From positions 124,001 to 188,000 of the forward strand of contig JAIMKW010000005.1 of NCBI GenBank assembly GCA_020692215.1: a stretch of DNA of 64,000 nucleotides, in the 5' to 3' direction. The notes under the pieces are model-generated. The model worked only from the letters and a program-made list of their open reading frames with translations. It did no database searches and was not told the DNA's origin. Positions 43,610 through 51,928 of this stretch are shown piece by piece (position 1 is the first letter of the stretch; each line of letters begins with the position of its first letter). Source of the stretch: Sandarakinorhabdus sp. Lineage in GTDB: Bacteria; Pseudomonadota; Alphaproteobacteria; Sphingomonadales; Sphingomonadaceae. A program made the position numbers and the translations under genes.

Positions 43610-44173
43610 CTATACAGTTCTGACGAGGGTGTGGACGCGGGCGAGCCAGGGGGCATCTGCGATGACAGTTTGCCGGCTGCCGGGCTTCATGGGCAGGATC
43701 TGGAGCCGGCCCTGTTCGGTGGCGACGAGGCGGCCGAAGGCAAAGCGGCCGACCGGGCGGGGAACGAGGACATCCGTGTTGATGGCATCGTGGAACTGTT
43801 CGGGCGGAAGCTGTTCCAGCCAGAGTTGATCGCCCGACCGGTAATCCCCTTGGGATTCGCGCACGAGGAGGCCGATGGCGCCCGGGAGGGGCACTGGCGG
43901 GTGGAGCGCGAGCGGGGCGCTGAGGGACTGGGCGCCATCGGCCGCGAGGACTGCAGCGACGGGGATGGTTGAATCGGATTCCTGTGCGAGGAGTTGTTTT
44001 GGGTCGACATCGAGTGCGCGGGCAAGGCGTTCGAGCCAGGGGACGGTGAGCTGGCGGGTGCCTGTTTCGAGCCGGCCGATGGTGACGGCTGTTGTTGCCG
44101 GTTCGCAGCGGGCGGCGACTTCGGCAAGCGTGAGGCCCCTCGCTTTGCGGATTTCGCGCAGACGGCTGATCAT
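43610..44173 (-). CDS. XRE-family regulator next to the GTA cluster
   Basis: A 187-residue regulator with an N-terminal Cro/CI-type helix-turn-helix (residues 1-62: ISRLREIRKARGLTLAEVAARCEPA through LERLARALDVDPKQLLAQE). The C-terminal part (GLLVRESQGDYRSGDQLWLEQ, then GRFAFGRLVATEQGRLQILP) looks like a degenerate LexA/S24 fold; I see no clear Ser-Lys dyad, so self-cleavage is doubtful. It is divergent from the DUF6456-type gene that precedes the GTA structural genes, and a 31-bp palindrome lies between the start codons. A role as GTA repressor, like RogA of Caulobacter, is an inference. Confidence 0.85.
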   Translation of the reverse strand: MISRLREIRKARGLTLAEVAARCEPATTAVTIGRLETGTRQLTVPWLERLARALDVDPKQLLAQESDSTIPVAAVLAADGAQSLSAPLALHPPVPLPGAIGLLVRESQGDYRSGDQLWLEQLPPEQFHDAINTDVLVPRPVGRFAFGRLVATEQGRLQILPMKPGSRQTVIADAPWLARVHTLVRTV

Positions 44174-44195
44174 TTTGGCATCTCCGACAAGATTG

Positions 44196-44226
44196 TTGGT
44201 TAGGCTGTTTCCTACAGACAAACCAA
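44196..44226. promoter_or_regulatory. 31-bp palindromic operator between XRE and DUF6456 genes
   Basis: The left arm TTGGTTAGGCTGT (44196-44208) pairs with ACAGACAAACCAA (44214-44226) at 11 of 13 positions around TTCCT. The site lies 22 bp from the XRE start codon and 40 bp from the DUF6456 start, so a dimer bound here could repress both genes. Confidence 0.75.
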
Positions 44227-44266
44227 TATGGCAAAACCATTCCTCTTGTCGAGAGGAGATACAACC

Positions 44267-44755
44267 ATGATCGATGCAAAGCACTATCCGAACCGGATCA
44301 TCGGCAGCCGCATGCTGGCGCCAGCGGATGCTATCGACCGGCAGACGGTGGCGGTGAATCTGACCGAATCGCCGCTGGCCTGGCTGGCACGGCGGGGCTT
44401 GTTGAATGCGACACAGGTGGCGGCTGGTGAACGACTGCGGGGGGACCATGCAAGGGCGGGGCTGGGTGCGCGGGTGACGATGCGATGGGATCCGGCGCCG
44501 ACCGGGAGCGGCGAGCGCTTTGGCGGTGGGGCGCAGGGGCAGGCGCTGGCGTCCATTGAGGCCAAGCGGCGATTCGATGCAGCCATGGCGGCTGTGGGGC
44601 CCGGGCTTTCGGATATTCTGTGGCGGGTGGCGTGCGAGGGGGAAGGGGTTTCAGAGGCGGAGAAGGGGCTGGGCTGGCCTGCGCGGGCAGCAAAGCTTGT
44701 GCTGGGCATGGCGCTTGACCGACTTGCAAGTCACTACAATAACCGAAACGGTTAA
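44267..44755 (+). CDS. DUF6456-like DNA-binding protein, candidate GTA activator
   Basis: A 162-residue protein. Residues 35-70 look like a helical DNA-binding part (SPLAWLARRGLLNATQVAAGERLRGDHARAG), and residues 95-160 are helical with IEAKRRFDAAMAAVGPGLSDILWRVACEGEGVSEAEKGLGWPARAAKLVLGMALDRLASHY, which I recognise as similar to the DUF6456 group that accompanies GTA clusters. It starts with ATG after a strong GAGAGGAGA ribosome site. It faces an XRE repressor across a palindrome and lies directly upstream of the terminase, so it is a good candidate for a GTA transcription activator. The function is inferred. Confidence 0.7.
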   Translation: MIDAKHYPNRIIGSRMLAPADAIDRQTVAVNLTESPLAWLARRGLLNATQVAAGERLRGDHARAGLGARVTMRWDPAPTGSGERFGGGAQGQALASIEAKRRFDAAMAAVGPGLSDILWRVACEGEGVSEAEKGLGWPARAAKLVLGMALDRLASHYNNRNG

Positions 44756-44763
44756 AAAAGTAA

Positions 44764-44790
44764 TTGACAATCGTTACGATCAGGTATAGA
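44764..44790 (+). promoter_or_regulatory. Possible promoter upstream of the GTA structural genes
   Basis: TTGACA (44764-44769) and TATAGA (44785-44790) lie 15 bases apart, shorter than the ideal 17. Just before them is a weak AACCG-AAA-CGGTT hairpin at the end of the DUF6456-type gene (44741-44753), and within the spacer a small ATCG-TTA-CGAT dyad that might bind an activator. AT-rich DNA is rare here, which is the main support. The remaining bases to 45013 hold only a doubtful small frame. Confidence 0.4.
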
Positions 44791-44827
44791 CGTTTGGGCA
44801 TGCTCCGAAATTGCGCCCAAGAGTGAT

Positions 44828-45010
44828 GTGGCCCCGCCGGGCTGGTGGCAGGGACGGTTTCTTTTGGACCTGACCTGCGAGCTGAACGAGCGCGGGGATG
44901 TTGGGGTGGCGCGGAGCTGGGCTGACTGGAGCGCCGGCATAGGCCTGTTGTTCTGCCTGGGAGGGCGGAAGGCGGGTGTGTGCCGGCGCGGTTCGGACGG
45001 CTTTGCGTAG
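44828..45010 (+). CDS. Possible small terminase-like gene before terL (doubtful)
   Basis: A 60-codon frame with GTG start and strong G/C third-position bias that ends 3 bp before terL. Its first half (WWQGRFLLDLTCELNERGDVGVARSWADWSAG) loosely recalls the helix-turn-helix of small terminases, the place of g1 in RcGTA. The second half is Gly/Arg/Cys rich and unlike any family I know. It could be a decayed or frameshifted g1, or not a gene. Confidence 0.3.
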   Translation: MAPPGWWQGRFLLDLTCELNERGDVGVARSWADWSAGIGLLFCLGGRKAGVCRRGSDGFA

Positions 45011-45013
45011 CAC

Positions 45014-46345
45014 ATGGACTCGGGAGATGCTGTGGGGCGCGAGCTTTCCATGATGGAGCGGCTGGTTCGGCTGCCCCACCCGGAGCGCGAGGCGCTGCTG
45101 CGCGACATTCCCCCGCGCGACAGGCTGGCTGTTCTGAAAAGCTGGCCCTGGACGGCGCGGCCTTCGCAGCTGGCGCCTGACGGTGACTGGACGGTGTGGC
45201 TGATCCTGGCTGGTCGCGGATTTGGGAAAACCCGGGCCGGTGCCGAGTGGGTGACCGCGATGGCGCGGGCCCATGGCGGATCGCGCTTTGCCCTTGTGGG
45301 GGCGACGCAGCATGACGCGGTAAGCGTGATGCTGGAGGGGGAATCGGGGCTGCTGGCGGTGGCACCGGAAAATTTCGGCCCGGTGTGGAAGGCGACAAAG
45401 CGCCAGCTGCACTGGCCCAATGGCGCGATGGCGACGCTGATTTCGGCGGTGGAGCCGGACCAGTTGCGCGGGCCGCAGTTTCATTTCGCCTGGTGCGACG
45501 AGATTGCGGCCTGGCCGAAGCCCAAGGAGGCCTGGGACAATTTGCGGATGGGCCTGCGGCTGGGCGCCGAACCGCGCGTGGTGGTGACGACGACGCCGAG
45601 GCCGCTGCCCTTTCTGCGATCGCTGGCGACCCAGCCGGGCGTACAGGTGAGCCGCGGTTCGACCTATGACAACCGGGCCAATCTGCCCGCCAGCTTTCTG
45701 GCCGATGTGACGACGGGCTATGCCGGAACATCCCTGGGGCGGCAGGAAGTGATGGGCGAGTTGCTGGAGGCGCGCGAGGGTGCGCTTTGGGGCCGGGACG
45801 GCCTGGACAGCTGTCGCATCGCCTCGGCGCCCGAGCTGACCCGGATTGTGGTGGGTGTCGACCCGCCTGCCGGGCCTGGTGGCTGCGGGATTGTGGTGGC
45901 CGGGGTGGATGCCAGGGGCGTCGCCCATGTGATCGGAGATGCGAGCCTGCGGGCGGTGAAGCCCGAGCTGTGGGCGGCTGCCGTTGCCGCAGCCTATGCG
46001 CGCTTTGCGGCTGACCGGATCGTTGTTGAAGTGAACAATGGCGGCGACATGGTGGAATCGACATTGCGGGCGACAGGCCTTGCGCTGCCGGTGAAGCAGG
46101 TGCGGGCAAGCCGGGGGAAAGTGGCGCGGGCCGAGCCTGTATCTGCCCTCTATGGCGCCGGCCGGGTGCGGCATGTGGGGCTGTTTTCCGAGCTTGAGGA
46201 CGAGATGTGCGGGTTGATCCTTGGCGGCGGCTATGTCGGCCCCGGGACATCCCCTGACCGGGCGGATGCCCTTGTTTGGGCCCTGACGGAATTGCTGCTG
46301 GGCGAGGCGGGCGCGCGGCCCGGTTTGCGGGTTTTGGGTGGCTAG
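45014..46345 (+). CDS. GTA large terminase (TerL, g2)
   Basis: The DNA-packaging motor of the gene transfer agent. The 443-residue protein has the Walker A-like AGRGFGKT (residues 66-73) behind the adenine-binding LILAGRGFGKTRAGAEW, Walker B at residues 158-163 (FAWCDE) and a C-terminal nuclease domain with IVVGVDPPAG, RIVVEVNNGGDMVES and DRADALVWAL, in which acidic residues bind metal. It packs host DNA into capsids headful by headful if the particle behaves like RcGTA. It overlaps the next small gene by eight bases. Confidence 0.93.
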   Translation: MDSGDAVGRELSMMERLVRLPHPEREALLRDIPPRDRLAVLKSWPWTARPSQLAPDGDWTVWLILAGRGFGKTRAGAEWVTAMARAHGGSRFALVGATQHDAVSVMLEGESGLLAVAPENFGPVWKATKRQLHWPNGAMATLISAVEPDQLRGPQFHFAWCDEIAAWPKPKEAWDNLRMGLRLGAEPRVVVTTTPRPLPFLRSLATQPGVQVSRGSTYDNRANLPASFLADVTTGYAGTSLGRQEVMGELLEAREGALWGRDGLDSCRIASAPELTRIVVGVDPPAGPGGCGIVVAGVDARGVAHVIGDASLRAVKPELWAAAVAAAYARFAADRIVVEVNNGGDMVESTLRATGLALPVKQVRASRGKVARAEPVSALYGAGRVRHVGLFSELEDEMCGLILGGGYVGPGTSPDRADALVWALTELLLGEAGARPGLRVLGG

Positions 46346-46577
46346 GCTGGAGATGGTGATGCGGAAGCTTCTGGATGGACTGCGGATTCGTTCTCTTTTG
46401 GAATGGGTGCGGTTGCGGGCGCGGGAATCTTCCACCTGGGCGGGGCTTGCCATGATTGCCGTGGTGTTGGGCAGCGACCCGATGCAGGCACATGGGATGG
46501 CGCAGGCGATTTCGCTGATCCTTGGCGGTGGCCTTGTTGCGACCGGCCCGATTGCACCGGGCGAGGACAGGCAATGA
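46338..46577 (+). CDS. Small membrane protein between terL and portal, holin-like candidate
   Basis: A 79-residue protein with a basic N-terminal helix (residues 1-30) and one or two hydrophobic segments over residues 33-70 (WAGLAMIAVVLGSDPMQAHGMAQAISLILGGGLVATGPI). GTA and phage clusters often carry such short membrane proteins, some of them holins. Nothing specific confirms lysis function. Starts at 46338 (GTG), 46353 or 46359 are possible; the first overlaps terL by eight bases. Its stop overlaps the portal start (ATGA). Confidence 0.7.
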   Translation: MARLEMVMRKLLDGLRIRSLLEWVRLRARESSTWAGLAMIAVVLGSDPMQAHGMAQAISLILGGGLVATGPIAPGEDRQ

Positions 46578-47695
46578 GCTGGGCGCGACGGGTGCTTGGA
46601 CTGGCTGAACGCAAATCTGCATTTCCGCCTCGGCACTGGGCGCAGATGTTGCAGGGCGGTTCTGCCGGGGAAGCACCCGCTTCCTATGAGGGGCGGGTTC
46701 GGGCCGTGATGCGCAATGCGACTGCCCTGCGGGCGGTTCGGCTGGTGGCCGAGGGGCTGGCCAGCGTGACCCTGCACGCGGGCGGCGACGACCATCCCGC
46801 CCTGGGGCTGGTGGCACCTGGATTGCTGGAAGCGCTGGCGACGCATCTGCTGCTGCATGGAAATGCCTTTGTGGAGACAGCGCTGGACCATCGCGGCCAG
46901 CCAGTTGCGCTTTGGGCCCTGCGGCCCGAGCGGATGGTGCTGGAAACGGATGCCAATGGCTGGCCGCTGGCCTGGGCCTACCGGGTGGGCAGCCAGGTTC
47001 AGCGGCATCCGGCCGAGGGTGATGCTTCGGCGCCGGGATTGCTGCACCTGAAGGCGATGAACCCGCTGGATGACCATCTGGGGCAGGGCGCACTGGACGC
47101 TGCAAGCGAGCCGGTTGCCCTGCTGAATGCGGCTGCGCGGTGGAACCGGGCGTTGCTGGCGAATGCGGCACGGCCTTCGGGAGCGCTGGTGCTGGACAGC
47201 GAGGAGGGGCCGCTTTCAGCGGAGCAGTTCGCACGGCTGCGCGAGGAGATCGATGCCGGGTTTGCAGGTGCCGCCAACGCGGGACGGCCGATGTTGCTGG
47301 AAGGCGGGCTTCGCTGGCAGCCGCTCGCACTGACGCCCGCCGAGATGGACTTTGCCAAGGCGCGTGAAGCAGCGGCGCGGGAAGTGGCGCTGGCCTTTGG
47401 TGTGCCGCCGATGCTGCTGGGCCTGCCTGGGGATTCGACGCATGCAAACTATGCCGAAGCCAATGTCGCCTTGTGGCGGCTGACGATCCTGCCGCTTGCG
47501 GCGCGGATCCTGGATGGATTGTCGGCGCATCTGGCGCTTTGGTGGCCCGGCGTGAAGCTGGCTGTCGACATGGACCTGGTGCCTGCGCTGTGGGCCGACC
47601 GGGAGCGGCTGTGGCGGCATGTGGGCGATGCATCCTTCCTGAGCGACGACGAGAAGCGGGAGATGCTGGGCTGGGGCGCGCGTTCCGGGGGTTGA
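46574..47695 (+). CDS. GTA portal protein (HK97 family, g3)
   Basis: A 373-residue portal protein that forms the ring through which DNA enters the head. Family features are RNATALRAVRLVAEGLASVTLHA, LHGNAFVETALDHRGQPVALWALRPERM, LLHLKAMNPLDDHLGQGALDAASEPVALLNAAARWNRALLANAARPSGAL and FAKAREAAAREVALAFGVPPMLLGLPGDSTHANYAEAN. It overlaps the preceding small gene by four bases and lies 44 bp before the protease gene. Confidence 0.94.
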   Translation: MSWARRVLGLAERKSAFPPRHWAQMLQGGSAGEAPASYEGRVRAVMRNATALRAVRLVAEGLASVTLHAGGDDHPALGLVAPGLLEALATHLLLHGNAFVETALDHRGQPVALWALRPERMVLETDANGWPLAWAYRVGSQVQRHPAEGDASAPGLLHLKAMNPLDDHLGQGALDAASEPVALLNAAARWNRALLANAARPSGALVLDSEEGPLSAEQFARLREEIDAGFAGAANAGRPMLLEGGLRWQPLALTPAEMDFAKAREAAAREVALAFGVPPMLLGLPGDSTHANYAEANVALWRLTILPLAARILDGLSAHLALWWPGVKLAVDMDLVPALWADRERLWRHVGDASFLSDDEKREMLGWGARSGG

Positions 47696-47739
47696 GGCCC
47701 CTTTTGGGCCGACCGACATGGCTATCGTGGGAGACGGGG

Positions 47740-48141
47740 ATGGACGGACTGGTGCAGGTGACTGGCTATGTGAGCCGGTTCGATGTGGCGGATCGCTGTG
47801 GCGACATTGTGCGCCGCGAGGCTTTTCTGGGGGCTCGGGCCGATATCCCACTGCTTTGGCAGCATGACCCGGCGCGGCCGATCGGGCGGGTCTTGAGCCT
47901 GACCGAGGATTCCCGCGGGTTGAAGATGGTGGCGGGTGTGAGCCCTGATTGCCGGGACGGCCAGGACGCGTTGGCGCTGGTGCGCGCGGGCGCTGTTGAC
48001 GGGCTTTCCTTTGGATATCGCGTCAAATCGGCGCGCAAGCGGGCCGGAGGCGGACGGGAGCTGCTGAAGGTGGAGCTGATCGAATGTTCGGTGGTGACGC
48101 TGCCGATGCATGGGGAGGCCCGGATAGACGGCGTTTCCTGA
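47740..48141 (+). CDS. GTA prohead protease (HK97 family, g4)
   Basis: This 133-residue serine protease trims the capsid scaffold during head maturation. It has VTGYVSRFDVADRCGDIVRREAF, PLLWQHDPARPIGRV with the catalytic His, LVRAGAVDGLSFGYRVKSA with the catalytic Ser, and LLKVELIECSVVTLPM. It is smaller than phage versions, as in RcGTA. The ATG at 47740 follows a purine-rich ribosome site; the open frame before it belongs to the portal region. Confidence 0.93.
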   Translation: MDGLVQVTGYVSRFDVADRCGDIVRREAFLGARADIPLLWQHDPARPIGRVLSLTEDSRGLKMVAGVSPDCRDGQDALALVRAGAVDGLSFGYRVKSARKRAGGGRELLKVELIECSVVTLPMHGEARIDGVS

Positions 48142-48192
48142 GCGCCGGGGCTGGTTGGCCCCGGTGAGACGTTCACAAGAGGAGAAGTGGCG

Positions 48193-49335
48193 ATGGTTTA
48201 TGAAACCAAGGCCGATGCGGTGGTGACTGCATCGGAAGAGACGGACGTGCGCGTGGATATGCGGGCGGAGCTGGAGGCGCTTCGCAATGAGGTGAAGCAG
48301 GATCTTCTGGCGGTTTCGCGCAAGGCGGCGGGCCAGCCGCTGATGGCGGGTTCGACGGGCCGCGGGCGGCAGCAGTCGGCCTTTGCGGACGGCTATCTGC
48401 GAAAGGGGCTGGAAGGCGATTTCGAGGCCAAGCGGCTTTCTGTCGGCATTGCCGGCGAAGGTGGGCTTGCCGTTCCGCTGGAGATCGATGCCAGGATCGA
48501 GGCAACGCTGAAGAGCATTTCGCCGGTGCGCGCCATTGCCGACGTGGTGAAGGTGGGCACGGCGAACTATCGCAAGCTGGTGGCGATCGGCGGGGTTGCC
48601 TCGGGATGGGTGGCCGAGAATGCGGGGCGTCCGGAGACCGCTACGCCGCTGTTCAGCGAGATCGCGCCGCCGATGGGTGAGATCTATGCGAACCCGGCGG
48701 CCACCCAGCCGATGCTGGACGATGCGATGTTCGACGTGGAAGCCTGGCTGGCGAACGAGATTGCCACCGAGTTTGCCCGGGCCGAGGGCGTTGCGTTTGT
48801 TGCTGGTACGGGGGTGGCGCAGCCCAAGGGCTTCCTGACCTATCCGGTGGCGGCCGCGCCCGATGCGACCCGGCCGTTCGGGACACTGCAATATGTGGCG
48901 TCTGGCGCGGCCGGCGCCTTTATCGGCACGAACCCGGCGGATCGGCTGATCGACATGGTGCATGCGCTGAGGGCACCATACCGGCAGGGCGCCGTGTGGG
49001 TGATGAACTCGAACACGCTGGGGGTGATCCGCAAGTTCAAGGATACGACCGGCGACTTCATCTGGCGGCCCGGGCTGCAGGAGGGCGAGGCGGCGACGCT
49101 GCTGGGCTATCCGGTGGTGGAGGTGGATGCCATGCCCGACATTGCAGCCAGCAGCCTGTCGATCGGCTTTGGCCAGTTCCGCTCTGCCTATGTGATCGCC
49201 GAGCGAGGCGAGACTGCTGTGCTGCGAGACCCCTATTCCAACAAGCCGTTCGTGCATTTCTATGCAACCCGGCGTGTTGGCGGGGCGCTGGTGAACAGCG
49301 AAGCGCTGAAGCTGATGCGGTTTTCGGCAAGCTGA
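48193..49335 (+). CDS. GTA major capsid protein (HK97 family, g5)
   Basis: The shell protein, 380 residues. An N-terminal charged coiled coil of about 100 residues (the delta/scaffold domain removed in HK97-type heads) is followed by the fold core with GGLAVPLEIDARIEATLKSISPVRAIADVVKVG, KLVAIGGVASGWVAENAGRPETATPLFSEI and the C-terminal YVIAERGETAVLRDPYSNKPFVHFYATRRVGGALVNSEALKLMRFSAS, which is strongly conserved in GTA capsids. ATG at 48193 lies 9 bases after AGGAG; a GTG at 48187 is too close. Confidence 0.95.
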   Translation: MVYETKADAVVTASEETDVRVDMRAELEALRNEVKQDLLAVSRKAAGQPLMAGSTGRGRQQSAFADGYLRKGLEGDFEAKRLSVGIAGEGGLAVPLEIDARIEATLKSISPVRAIADVVKVGTANYRKLVAIGGVASGWVAENAGRPETATPLFSEIAPPMGEIYANPAATQPMLDDAMFDVEAWLANEIATEFARAEGVAFVAGTGVAQPKGFLTYPVAAAPDATRPFGTLQYVASGAAGAFIGTNPADRLIDMVHALRAPYRQGAVWVMNSNTLGVIRKFKDTTGDFIWRPGLQEGEAATLLGYPVVEVDAMPDIAASSLSIGFGQFRSAYVIAERGETAVLRDPYSNKPFVHFYATRRVGGALVNSEALKLMRFSAS

Positions 49336-49450
49336 TTCAAGCGCCGGTATCTCCCCTGTGCCTGTGCCTGTGGCGCAGGGGAGATGCCCCTGTGCAGGGC
49401 TCTGATGCCCTGATGAGACCATCCTGATCCTGGACTGGAGTGAAGCGGCG

Positions 49451-51913
49451 ATGGCGATCCTATCGGCGGCAGTCGAACCGAACGGCTGGGTGTTGCAGGT
49501 GGAAGGCGTTTGGGACGCTTCCGACTTTGCGGCATTTGACCTTGATCCGAATGGTGTTCCCAAGGTGGTCGTTGCCAGCACATCCCCCGGCTTTGACCGG
49601 ATTGGAGACGGTGCAGCCGCGAACAGCGGGCGTCTGCGCGGTGCGATCGTTGGGACCAGGCCGTTGCGGCGACCCTATCCCGACCATGCGCTGCTTGATG
49701 AAGTGGATCTTGGCGGGGGCTTCCGGCGGGTGCGGATTGCCCTTTCGCGCTATATTTACCCCGGCGATCCGGTCAGCGTGACCTTTGCTGCCGGGTGGCG
49801 TTCCGGCCTGGCTGGCGGCGCTGTCGCTGCCACGAACCTCTCGACCCAGGCCGTTCGCCTGCCCTCGGCGCGCTGGGCCTCGCCCCAGTATCTGACCGAA
49901 GAAGGCCCGTTCCGCATCGACCTTCTGGTCGCCAACATCGAGGCCGAGGGGCGCAGCGCCGTCGCGGCGGTGAAGGTGGTTGGATACGACGGCACCAACA
50001 CGCAGGAGTGGTGGCTGACCGAAAGCGTTTCGGACCGCTATGGCGACAATCTGAAATGCTGGGGCGCGACCATCAACCCCACCGGGCTGACCGCCGGGGT
50101 CATCACGCTGCACTGGGAAGTCTTTCCGTGGATTGGCGCGGTTCGCCGCTCTGGCGACGCGCATGTGGTGGACCCCGAAATAGGCTTCTCACGCGCTGCT
50201 GACATCCCCCTCCAGGTCTGCTGGGACCCCGCCGGAACCCGCTACGGCGGCAGGCACATCTATATTGACCCCGTGAACGGGACGACCAGCGCATCGCTTG
50301 TCACGGTGGGGGCGACACTGGCCGCTGCCAAGGCCGGAACCCCTGCTGCTAACAATCTTACGGCCCTGTATGCCCTTGCTGACCAGTCGGTCGTCATCCC
50401 GGCAGCCAATGGCTACCCCGAAATCACGACGCGGGCGATGGACGGCGCCATTCTGACATTCGCGCCTGGGGTTCACACCGTGGCCTACGGGAGTCTCTCG
50501 TCGGTCGCCAAGACTGTAGAGGCGCGCGTGACCTTCCGGGGAGACCCGGACGACGTGGACCCACGGAACAATGTCATCTTCCGCACCGGCACAGGCTCCG
50601 CCACATTCCGCATCACCAGGGTCCTGTTCAAGGATATGACCCTGGAGCTGGGTGGAAGCTGGTTCTCGCTCGGCTGGCGTGCGCACTTCGACAATGTTCT
50701 GCTCCAGGGCCGTGCCGGGGACGAATTGAAGACCGTGGGCATGACCAGTTCGGTCGCTGCCGGCTTCTATCGCCTGTCGTTCACCAACTGCCGGTATTGG
50801 CGCTATGGCCTTACCCTCTCGGGGAACAATGCCGTCTGCGGACTTATCCGAAACACGGAGTTCATCCGCACGCTGACCGGGACCGTTATCGTGTCCTCCA
50901 CCAGAATTGCCGACGCGACTGTGCCGATTGGTTCCTCGTCCACGGTCGGGCTGTGGTCCGGGTCTACGGATGGCTTCCTGTGGGGCGTCAGGAACTTGGG
51001 GTGCGACAACGGTGGACTGGGCCTGGGGGTTACGAGCGGGGCCGGAACGCCGGCCAGCCCGAACCGCTATGTGCGGGCCAACGTCATCAACTGCATCTTC
51101 GAGCGTGTTGCGAACGGATCAGGGTCAGCGGGCGACCCGTTTGCCAGCTATGCCGGCAATGCCGAGCTTGTCGAGTGCCTGCTGGAGGGCAACACCTTCA
51201 CCGGGCAGCGGGTGAACTGGGCCTACAACGACCCCAGCGACGGGCTGACCAATATGGTCTCCATCGGAAACGCGGTTCGCAACAACTTCTTCGAGCGCCG
51301 GTCTTGCAAGCATGACCAGTTCACGCAGAATGGCAATCTGATTGCCGGCTGGTCGAACCTCTATGGCGTGAACGAGGAGGCCAATGTGCAGGCGCACCGC
51401 TTCAACTGGGGCGGCGCCGAGGCTTTCGTCCGCGAGTTCGAGGGGATGAACAGCTACAAGACGGCGGATCTTGCCAGCAACCCCGAGGCTGTTGGCGACT
51501 ATTTCTTCGTCGACGACGCAAGTTCTGCCTCGGTGCAGGGCTCGAAGCTGGGCTTTGGAGACTATCGCCCCACTGTGGGCAGCCTGCTGCTCGGCCGTGG
51601 CCAGCGGGCGTGCACCGATGTCGATGTTCTTGGCGCACCAAGGGGGATGATTTTCGACACTGGTGCGATTGAGCGAACCGGTGAGGTGGCTGCTGCCCTT
51701 GCCCCTGGCCGGTCGAACCATGCTGTCGGTGGACGGCCTTCGTCTCTGGCGTGGCGGGGGCGCGTGCTGACGCAGGGCGCGCGGCATGCCGTTGGCGGGA
51801 GGTTGCCCGCCCTGAGGGGAGAGCCGCCCCCCGGAAGAGCGGAAGCCTTATCGTTGGGGCGGGTGCTGGTTGTTGGGCCCGAAGGGCGGAGTGTGCGTGT
51901 CGAAGCGGATTGA
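49451..51913 (+). CDS. Large beta-helix-like protein inserted in the GTA cluster, candidate head or tail fiber
   Basis: An 820-residue protein that has no counterpart at this position in RcGTA. Residues 1-270 form a beta-rich N-terminal part (DASDFAAFDLDPNGVPKVVVASTSPGFDRIGDGAA, then LTEEGPFRIDLLVANIEAEGRSAVAAVKVVGYDG). Residues 330-690 show the short, Asn/Gly-rich repeats of a right-handed parallel beta-helix (RYWRYGLTLSGNNAVCGLIRNTEFIRT, ANVINCIFERVANGSG, GNAVRNNFFERRS). Two HAVGGR-type repeats lie at the end. Such folds are typical of phage tailspikes and fibers. Codon use shifts to C-ending codons and CTC in the middle, unlike its neighbours, so part may be acquired. Receptor binding is an inference. 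Confidence 0.75.
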   Translation: MAILSAAVEPNGWVLQVEGVWDASDFAAFDLDPNGVPKVVVASTSPGFDRIGDGAAANSGRLRGAIVGTRPLRRPYPDHALLDEVDLGGGFRRVRIALSRYIYPGDPVSVTFAAGWRSGLAGGAVAATNLSTQAVRLPSARWASPQYLTEEGPFRIDLLVANIEAEGRSAVAAVKVVGYDGTNTQEWWLTESVSDRYGDNLKCWGATINPTGLTAGVITLHWEVFPWIGAVRRSGDAHVVDPEIGFSRAADIPLQVCWDPAGTRYGGRHIYIDPVNGTTSASLVTVGATLAAAKAGTPAANNLTALYALADQSVVIPAANGYPEITTRAMDGAILTFAPGVHTVAYGSLSSVAKTVEARVTFRGDPDDVDPRNNVIFRTGTGSATFRITRVLFKDMTLELGGSWFSLGWRAHFDNVLLQGRAGDELKTVGMTSSVAAGFYRLSFTNCRYWRYGLTLSGNNAVCGLIRNTEFIRTLTGTVIVSSTRIADATVPIGSSSTVGLWSGSTDGFLWGVRNLGCDNGGLGLGVTSGAGTPASPNRYVRANVINCIFERVANGSGSAGDPFASYAGNAELVECLLEGNTFTGQRVNWAYNDPSDGLTNMVSIGNAVRNNFFERRSCKHDQFTQNGNLIAGWSNLYGVNEEANVQAHRFNWGGAEAFVREFEGMNSYKTADLASNPEAVGDYFFVDDASSASVQGSKLGFGDYRPTVGSLLLGRGQRACTDVDVLGAPRGMIFDTGAIERTGEVAAALAPGRSNHAVGGRPSSLAWRGRVLTQGARHAVGGRLPALRGEPPPGRAEALSLGRVLVVGPEGRSVRVEAD

Positions 51914-51928
51914 GAAGGAGTGGCGGTG

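Noticed and set aside
44331..47633. An 1100-codon open frame on the minus strand across the GTA terminase and portal genes
   Set aside because: It is Pro/Arg/Ser/Ala rich without domains and lies opposite clear phage genes; it is a by-product of high GC and codon bias.
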